The notes below the pieces were generated by a model. It saw only the letters and a list, made by a program, of their open reading frames with translations, made no database searches and was not told the origin of the DNA. A program made the translations under genes and the position numbers. A stretch of DNA of 12,362 nucleotides from an uncultured Acidobacteriota bacterium (lineage in GTDB: Bacteria; Acidobacteriota; Terriglobia; Terriglobales; Acidobacteriaceae), in contig CAIZGA010000187.1 in the NCBI GenBank assembly GCA_903932385.1, forward strand, positions 1-12,362. The letters run 5' to 3'. Positions within the stretch are counted from its first letter, which is position 1. Each line of letters starts with the position of its first letter. Shown one piece after another: positions 8,053-12,362 of the stretch.

Positions 8053-8931
8053 ATGTCCATCATGAAGGTCCGCAAGGCCGTATTCCCCGCCGCAGGCATG
8101 GGCACGCGTTTCCTGCCCGCCACCAAAGCCACCCCTAAGGAAATGCTCCCTCTGGTGGATAAACCACTCATCCAATACGGCGTTGAAGAAGCCGTGGCTG
8201 CCGGTTGTACAGAGATCATCATCGTCACCGGCCGCGGCAAAACGACCATGGAAGACCATTTCGACAAGTCGGCCGAGCTGGAAGCATCCCTCGCCGCGCG
8301 CGGAAAAAAAGCGCTGCTGGAAGTGGCCCAGTCGGTATCGAAGCTCGCCAAGATTATTTATGTGCGCCAGCCAGAAGCTCTCGGTCTGGGCCACGCCGTG
8401 TTGATGGCCAAGGAAGTCGTCGGCAACGAGCCCTTCGCCGTCCTGCTGCCGGATGACATCGTCGACTCAAAAGTTTCCTGCATCCGCCAGATGGTCGAGG
8501 CCTACAACGAAACCGGCTGCTCCATTCTCGGATCGGAAGTTGTCGAAGGCGCGGCCATCTCCGCCTACGGCTGTCTGGATTGCACTCCCGACCCGAAGAA
8601 CCCGCGTCTCCTGGCCGTGAAAAATATGGTGGAGAAGCCAAAGGCGGAAGAAGCGCCGTCACAGAATGCCATCATCGGCCGCTACATTCTTACGCCACGC
8701 ATTTTTGAAATGATTGAAAAAGTTACGCCCGGTGCGGGCGGCGAATTACAGTTGACCGACGCCATCAAGATGCTGCTGCAGTACGAAAAAGTTTACGGCT
8801 TCAGCTATGAAGGCAAGCGCCACGACGCCGGAGACAAGCTCGGCTTCCTGAAGGCAACTGTCGAGTTTGCGCTCAAGCGCGATGACCTCGGCCCGGCCTT
8901 CCGTGCATGGCTGAAAGAATATCCGCTGTAG
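8053..8931 (+). CDS. galU: UTP-glucose-1-phosphate uridylyltransferase
   Basis: GalU makes UDP-glucose and pyrophosphate from UTP and glucose-1-phosphate in the cytoplasm. It feeds cell-envelope and exopolysaccharide synthesis, trehalose and galactose metabolism. The 292-residue product matches the usual bacterial length (about 290-300). It shows the nucleotidyltransferase signature AAGMGTRFLPATKATPKEML at about 13-32, KPLIQY at 37-42, LPDDIVDS with D134-D135 at the metal/nucleotide site, VEKP at 193-196, and GELQLTDAI followed by a G.R.DAGDK block near the C-terminus. The ATG at 8053 opens the conserved MSIMKVRKAVFPAAG segment. An ATG at 8062 would drop three residues, and one at 8002 would add a 17-residue non-conserved extension. 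The gene converges with the secreted-protein gene, leaving 18 bases. The neighbours give no hint of a dedicated polysaccharide locus. Confidence 0.96.
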   Translation: MSIMKVRKAVFPAAGMGTRFLPATKATPKEMLPLVDKPLIQYGVEEAVAAGCTEIIIVTGRGKTTMEDHFDKSAELEASLAARGKKALLEVAQSVSKLAKIIYVRQPEALGLGHAVLMAKEVVGNEPFAVLLPDDIVDSKVSCIRQMVEAYNETGCSILGSEVVEGAAISAYGCLDCTPDPKNPRLLAVKNMVEKPKAEEAPSQNAIIGRYILTPRIFEMIEKVTPGAGGELQLTDAIKMLLQYEKVYGFSYEGKRHDAGDKLGFLKATVEFALKRDDLGPAFRAWLKEYPL

Positions 8932-8953
8932 ATTTGTCGCAAAGATTTTCTAC
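8928..8953. terminator. Weak imperfect hairpin at the galU / secreted-protein convergence
   Basis: GTAGA (8928-8932) pairs with TCTAC (8949-8953), with an inner TTTG/CAAA pair (8933-8936 and 8940-8943) and an unpaired five-base bulge. The structure covers both stop codons of the convergent genes. The stem is short and AT-rich, with no proper U-tract, so termination here is only a possibility. Confidence 0.2.
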
Positions 8954-10500
8954 GGCAATTCGCCCGTAAGAAAGACCTGCGTTGCCGTGCCGCGATAGAC
9001 GCGATACAGCGCAAACTGCCGGCCTTTCTGCGCGCGCAATTCAAACAACAACTCCGCGCGATTACTGCCATCCGCATCCACTGCATCCACCAGCTTCATC
9101 TGCGGAGTCTGGTCGAGGTGCGCCTCGTCGGTCACTGAGGTCAGCAACACACTCGGCTCATCATAAATATCCGTCTGCGCCACCAGCGTCACGTAGCGCC
9201 TCTGCGCGCCATCGCCCGGCGTGTGTGCCGAATACACCATCGTCACTCCGCTGTCATACGCCAGCTCGTAGCTGCTTAGCGATTCCTCTGTCAGCGAATT
9301 ATCCGGCGGCTTGGGCGCTGCAGTTTTCACCGGCAAACGCGCACGACTGTTTGCGGCTTTCGGAGTCGGCTTGGTCACCGCAGGCTGCACCGCCGGTTGC
9401 GGCAACACATATCCCGCAATCGCTTTCTGCGCCAACGCTTCCAGCTTCACCTTCAATGCGGTTAGCGAATTTTCATCCGCCCAGTGATACAGAAATGTAT
9501 GCACTTCATGCGGAGCCGCATCAGAAACCGCAACGCGCTGCTGCATCAGAATCGGCTCGCCCTGCAGTTGTACCTCGGGCTCCGCATTCGGCCCATCGGT
9601 CGGCTTGCCGTGGTGCAGCGTGGGGCGGTTGGGGTCATCTCCAAGCTTCGCCAGATTTGTCTCCGGCGTATCGGCGGAGTTTCCGCCACTGCTCGCCGTG
9701 CTGGTTGTACTCTGGGGCGGCGGACGATGCAGATGCGGCCGGTCCGGATCATCCGCATCCGGCGGATTGCCATCGCCGCTGTTATCAATCGTTCCCGTGG
9801 GTGTTGAGTTGGTATCGCTGCCGGAATTCGATCGGCGATTCAACACCGGCCCGCCCGAATTTCCAGAAGACGAAGTATTTCCCGTCGGACCGGAAGTCGT
9901 CGAAGTTTTTTTGTCTGTCGATGAATTCGTCGTATCTGTCGACTCCGAACCCGGCCGACGCAACAGATGCGGTTGCCCGTCATCTATCGCAACCTCAGGC
10001 GCGCGCGTCGGGTTCCGCTGCGTGTTGCGCGGCGAGCGCTGCGGCTTCACGGCCTCCAGCGGCTTCCACACACCCAGGCCCACCCACAGCGTGTCGTATC
10101 GGTCCACCGGTAAACGCCCTGCACTGCTCAGGTCAAAATATCCTGAAGGATTTCCTGCCTTCTGAATCTCATACCGCGTACCCGAATCCAGCGCCATCGG
10201 TTCCGGCCGCGCAAGATACAGACCCGCATCCTGAAAATTTCCATTGATGAAAATGGAAATAGGAACCAGCCGGCTCGCCGTCGGCTTGCCTTCTTCGCCA
10301 ATCCACTCCAACACGCCCACCGCGCGCACGGTCGGCGCCTGCGGCTTCGCACGTGCCTGTGTCCGTGTGGGATACTGCGCCACCGCCGTCGCCGTCAGCA
10401 AACACATTGCTGCCGTCGCCTGCGCAAGGCGAATGAACCGGCGATTTTGATGACAGGAAATTCCCATGGCAGCTTGGCTCTCACTCATAAGACGCACCAT
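8950..10500 (-). CDS. Secreted repeat-motif protein of unknown function
   Basis: I cannot name this 516-residue protein. A signal peptide (hydrophobic about 23-41, AVA before QYPT) points to export. An N-terminal domain (about 58-150) is followed by a Pro/Ser/Thr/Gly-rich, probably disordered linker. The linker carries four short motifs whose prolines fall at 177, 218, 255 and 293: DDGQPHLLRR, GGPVLNRR, DDPDRPHLHR and DDPNRPTLHH. The C-terminal part (about 330-516) looks globular, with a second Pro/Ala/Lys linker near 365-400. It contains DADGSNRAELLFE at 475-487, resembling DxDG...E elements of beta-propeller (VCBS/FG-GAP-like) repeats. The ATG at 10500 follows a TACGAT box by 8 bases; ATG codons at 10488 and 10467 would also leave a signal peptide. 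It diverges from bcp. DDPDRP-type motifs are, from memory, recurrent in acidobacterial exported proteins. Confidence 0.85.
   Translation of the reverse strand: MVRLMSESQAAMGISCHQNRRFIRLAQATAAMCLLTATAVAQYPTRTQARAKPQAPTVRAVGVLEWIGEEGKPTASRLVPISIFINGNFQDAGLYLARPEPMALDSGTRYEIQKAGNPSGYFDLSSAGRLPVDRYDTLWVGLGVWKPLEAVKPQRSPRNTQRNPTRAPEVAIDDGQPHLLRRPGSESTDTTNSSTDKKTSTTSGPTGNTSSSGNSGGPVLNRRSNSGSDTNSTPTGTIDNSGDGNPPDADDPDRPHLHRPPPQSTTSTASSGGNSADTPETNLAKLGDDPNRPTLHHGKPTDGPNAEPEVQLQGEPILMQQRVAVSDAAPHEVHTFLYHWADENSLTALKVKLEALAQKAIAGYVLPQPAVQPAVTKPTPKAANSRARLPVKTAAPKPPDNSLTEESLSSYELAYDSGVTMVYSAHTPGDGAQRRYVTLVAQTDIYDEPSVLLTSVTDEAHLDQTPQMKLVDAVDADGSNRAELLFELRAQKGRQFALYRVYRGTATQVFLTGELP
9604..9984 (-). repeat. 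Four degenerate P-x-L motif repeats within the secreted protein, period about 38-41 residues
   Basis: The translated minus strand shows (D)D-x-x-(R)-P-x-L-x-(R/H) four times, with the prolines at residues 177, 218, 255 and 293, so the intervals are 41, 37 and 38 residues. The second copy is degenerate and lacks the Asp pair. The separating stretches are Ser/Thr/Gly/Asn-rich and dissimilar in sequence, so the motif and spacing are kept while the spacers vary. Confidence 0.6.
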
Positions 10501-10516
10501 CTACAATAATCGTATG
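10501..10516. promoter_or_regulatory. Compact divergent promoter region, secreted protein / bcp
   Basis: On the plus strand TACAAT (10502-10507) could drive bcp. On the minus strand TACGAT (10514 to 10509) lies 8 bases before the ATG at 10500. The two boxes are adjacent and back to back within 13 bases, so occupancy of one should block the other. No good -35 is visible for either. The minus-strand start has no Shine-Dalgarno sequence, which fits leaderless translation. Confidence 0.4.
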
Positions 10517-10564
10517 CACCGGCGTATGCTGCGCGCATCGGCCTCCCACGCCGACAACTTTTCC

Positions 10565-10570
10565 GGAGGA
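10565..10570 (+). promoter_or_regulatory. Strong ribosome binding site of bcp
   Basis: GGAGGA lies 8 bases before the ATG at 10579 and fixes the bcp start. It is the strongest Shine-Dalgarno sequence in the window, in contrast with the apparently leaderless starts of gatB, mfd and the divergent secreted protein. Confidence 0.8.
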
Positions 10571-10578
10571 ACCACGCC

Positions 10579-11037
10579 ATGCAGGTCAACGACAAAGTCG
10601 CCAACTTCAAATTGCAGGACCAGGACGGCACCGAGGTCAGCCTGAAGCAGTACGCCGGCACACCGGTGGTGCTCTTCTTCTACCCACGCGCCGATACGCC
10701 CGGCTGCACCATTGAGGCCTGCGGCTTCCGCGACCAGTTCAAAAAAATCCAGAAGACCGGCGCCATCGTGCTCGGCATCAGCCGCGATACGGTGAAGGCG
10801 CAGAAAAAATTTCGGGAGAAGTACGACCTGCCCTACACGCTGCTCGCCGACCCTGACGAAACCGTCTGCAACCAGTTCAGCGTGATGAAGGACAAAAATA
10901 TGTACGGCAAAAAAGTCCGCGGCATCGCGCGCACCACCTTCGTCATCGGCCCCGACCAGAAGCTGCTGCATATCTTCGAAAACGTGAAACCCGAAGGCCA
11001 CGCCGAAGAAGTGCTGGCTCTGCTGAAACAGAAGTAA
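10579..11037 (+). CDS. bcp: Thiol peroxidase Bcp/PrxQ (peroxiredoxin)
   Basis: Bcp/PrxQ reduces hydrogen peroxide and organic hydroperoxides in the cytoplasm, usually recycled by thioredoxin. The 152-residue product has the normal family length and a thioredoxin-like AhpC/TSA fold. YPRADTPGCTIEACGFRD at about 35-52 contains the peroxidatic Cys43 in the T..C motif and a Cys48 five residues on, the spacing of atypical two-cysteine PrxQ enzymes. A further Cys97 is present. GISRDTVKAQKKFREKYDLPYTLLAD and RTTFVIG also match the family. The start is set by GGAGGA 8 bases upstream. The gene is single, diverges from the secreted-protein gene and converges with the OPT transporter gene. No OxyR- or PerR-type operator is recognisable. 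Confidence 0.97.
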   Translation: MQVNDKVANFKLQDQDGTEVSLKQYAGTPVVLFFYPRADTPGCTIEACGFRDQFKKIQKTGAIVLGISRDTVKAQKKFREKYDLPYTLLADPDETVCNQFSVMKDKNMYGKKVRGIARTTFVIGPDQKLLHIFENVKPEGHAEEVLALLKQK

Positions 11038-11059
11038 TGATTAACTATTCGTGTATGTA

Positions 11060-11090
11060 AAGCCGATGATTTTTAGCTCTTCATCGGCTT
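11060..11090. terminator. Perfect 10-bp inverted repeat between bcp and the OPT gene
   Basis: AAGCCGATGA (11060-11069) and TCATCGGCTT (11081-11090) are exact reverse complements around an 11-base loop. The repeat begins 22 bases after the bcp stop codon and extends into the last codons of the convergent OPT gene, whose TAA lies in the loop. It could terminate both transcripts. Neither strand has a U-rich tail after the stem, although five Ts sit in the loop on the plus strand, so it is not a canonical intrinsic terminator. Confidence 0.55.
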
Positions 11091-12362
11091 GCGAGCGAAG
11101 TAGTAGAGCGAGTATGCCAGCAACGCAAACATCAGCACTGAGACCCAATCGTGATACAGCGGGTTGGTCGTGCTGAAACGCGGCATGGAGTAATTCGTCA
11201 GCCCCTCATACGCGCGAATCGCCACGCCCAGCAGGCCGACAATGCCGCCCGCGGCAATCAATCCGCTGGCATACAGGCTGCCCGGACTGACTTCGCTTTC
11301 CGTATCTTCCGCGTTACCGCCCGCTCGCCGCACCGCTGCGTCCACCATCCACCGCATCACACCGCCGACAAAAATCGCCAGTGTGGTTGCGATGGAAAGA
11401 TACGCGCCCACGGCAAACGTCAGCGAGCGCACGCCCAGCAGTTCCACCGTTAGCACCAGTGCCACACCCAGCAGCACCAGTCCCCACGGCAGCTTGCGCG
11501 TCAGGATGCCGTTGATCACTGTCGCCATCAGCCGGCCCTGCGGCGCCGCCGCTTTCTCGCTGCCGATGCCCTGCACCCACTGCACTTCAATTTTTCCCGT
11601 GGCCGGGTTGTAAAGATATTTCCCGTCCGGCAGTGTGTGGCTGCCCAACGCGTTCAACAATTCATATTGGCTGCCATTCACCACCTGGTGTGATTTGTCC
11701 GGAAGCGTGAGTTGCACGTGCGCGCGGCTGAAGTGTTGCTGCTGCACCACCACGCCATCCTGCGGCTGCGTCATGTCATACGCAATCGTAATCGGATGAA
11801 ATTCTTCCAGGCCCGTATTCATCAGGTTCAGCGTGAAGCCGATGGAGACCACGCTCGCCATCACGCCAATCATCACGGCCACCTGCTGCTTCCACGGTGT
11901 CGCGCCAATCAGGAAACCCGTCTTCAAATCCTGCGATGTGTCGCCGGCGTTCGATGCCGCAATGCAAACTGTGCCGCCGATGGTAATTGCCAGCGCACCA
12001 AAGGCTGGCGCCGTCCAACCCATCACCAGAAAAACTGCAGCCGTCGCCATCAGCGTTGCAATCGTCATGCCGCTGACCGGGCTGGCCGAACTGCCAACAA
12101 TGCCGACGATGCGCGAACTCACCGTCACAAATAAAAATCCAAAGACCATCACCAGCAGCGACGCCGCAAGGTTCGCCAGCCAGCCCACCTGCGCGCCCGG
12201 TATCGGTTTGAATTCGAGAAACACAAACATGATGGCCAGCAACAACACGGAACCAAGCGCCACCATGCTCATCGGAATGTCATGTTCGGTGCGCGATGGC
12301 TTGTTGCCCGCCTGCGAATTTTTTCCGAAGCCGAGATCTTTCGCTCCGGCCGCCAGCGCCGC
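11073..12362 (-). CDS. OPT-family oligopeptide/metal-chelate transporter (5' end outside window)
   Basis: OPT/YSL proteins are inner-membrane, proton-coupled importers of oligopeptides or metal chelates in the families studied; the bacterial substrates are mostly unknown. The frame is open to the right edge, giving 429 residues that lack the N-terminal part of a protein usually 600-700 long. The ATG at 12272 is internal, because the 30 residues before it (including KPSRTEHDIPM) continue the family pattern. About nine hydrophobic segments are visible. The prokaryotic OPT hallmark AASNAGDTSQDLKTGFLIGA lies near residues 135-155 of the visible part, followed by TPWKQQ. A hydrophilic insert (about 185-275, including LPDGKYLYNPATGK) precedes APQGRLMATVINGILTRKLPWG, and further membrane spans follow. 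The C-terminus RKPMKS overlaps the inverted repeat shared with the bcp end. Family assignment is confident; substrate is unknown. Confidence 0.92.
   Translation of the reverse strand, partial: AALAAGAKDLGFGKNSQAGNKPSRTEHDIPMSMVALGSVLLLAIMFVFLEFKPIPGAQVGWLANLAASLLVMVFGFLFVTVSSRIVGIVGSSASPVSGMTIATLMATAAVFLVMGWTAPAFGALAITIGGTVCIAASNAGDTSQDLKTGFLIGATPWKQQVAVMIGVMASVVSIGFTLNLMNTGLEEFHPITIAYDMTQPQDGVVVQQQHFSRAHVQLTLPDKSHQVVNGSQYELLNALGSHTLPDGKYLYNPATGKIEVQWVQGIGSEKAAAPQGRLMATVINGILTRKLPWGLVLLGVALVLTVELLGVRSLTFAVGAYLSIATTLAIFVGGVMRWMVDAAVRRAGGNAEDTESEVSPGSLYASGLIAAGGIVGLLGVAIRAYEGLTNYSMPRFSTTNPLYHDWVSVLMFALLAYSLYYFARKPMKS

Noticed and set aside
7258..8394. Minus-strand open frame of 378 codons
   Set aside because: It spans parts of three plus-strand genes and the galU leader. 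The plus-strand products are supported by homology, by paralogy or by coupling with ribosome sites, and this frame shows no family signature.
8982..10247. Plus-strand open frame of 421 codons opposite the secreted protein
   Set aside because: The minus strand encodes a signal peptide, regular motifs and a globular end. The plus-strand translation is a Pro/Ser/Ala/Arg-rich shadow with no motif.

Overview
The window is an ordinary-density stretch of a GC-rich bacterial chromosome, probably from an acidobacterium (Terriglobales/Acidobacteriaceae type). That placement is inference. It rests on the bacterial gene set, the style of the Mfd N-terminus, a prokaryotic OPT transporter, and a secreted protein with repeated 'DDPDRPxL' motifs that I associate with this phylum. 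I see no tRNA, rRNA, CRISPR array, transposase or phage gene. No gap between genes exceeds about 90 bases.

Left part (1-1480): two minus-strand genes, an exported nucleoside hydrolase followed 11 bases later by gatB. gatB runs off the left edge, so only its first 147 codons are present. A 46-base divergent region separates the hydrolase from the plus-strand mfd.

Centre (1479-8931): a plus-strand run of mfd (transcription-repair coupling factor), an exported DUF885 metallopeptidase-like protein, two small unknown genes that overlap by ATGA and share a homologous domain, and galU (UTP-glucose-1-phosphate uridylyltransferase). The unknown pair is the least explained coding content here. The 90-base galU leader contains a duplicated element whose second copy runs into the galU start codon.

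Right part (8950-12362): a minus-strand secreted protein of unknown function with four regularly spaced short motifs in a disordered linker. It is divergent from bcp, a PrxQ/Bcp thiol peroxidase. bcp converges on an OPT-family transporter gene that is cut at its N-terminal end by the right edge. A perfect 10-bp inverted repeat lies across the bcp/OPT junction.

The known genes have separate housekeeping or envelope roles (tRNA amidation, DNA repair, nucleotide-sugar supply, peroxide defence, peptide or metal-chelate uptake, extracytoplasmic hydrolysis) and do not form one pathway. Several starts have a TAnnnT box 6-10 bases upstream and no Shine-Dalgarno sequence, which suggests leaderless or near-leaderless transcripts. 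No complete new system is evident. The best candidates for novelty are the small paralogous pair at 7028-7962, the repeat-bearing secreted protein at 8950-10500, and the duplicated galU leader element.
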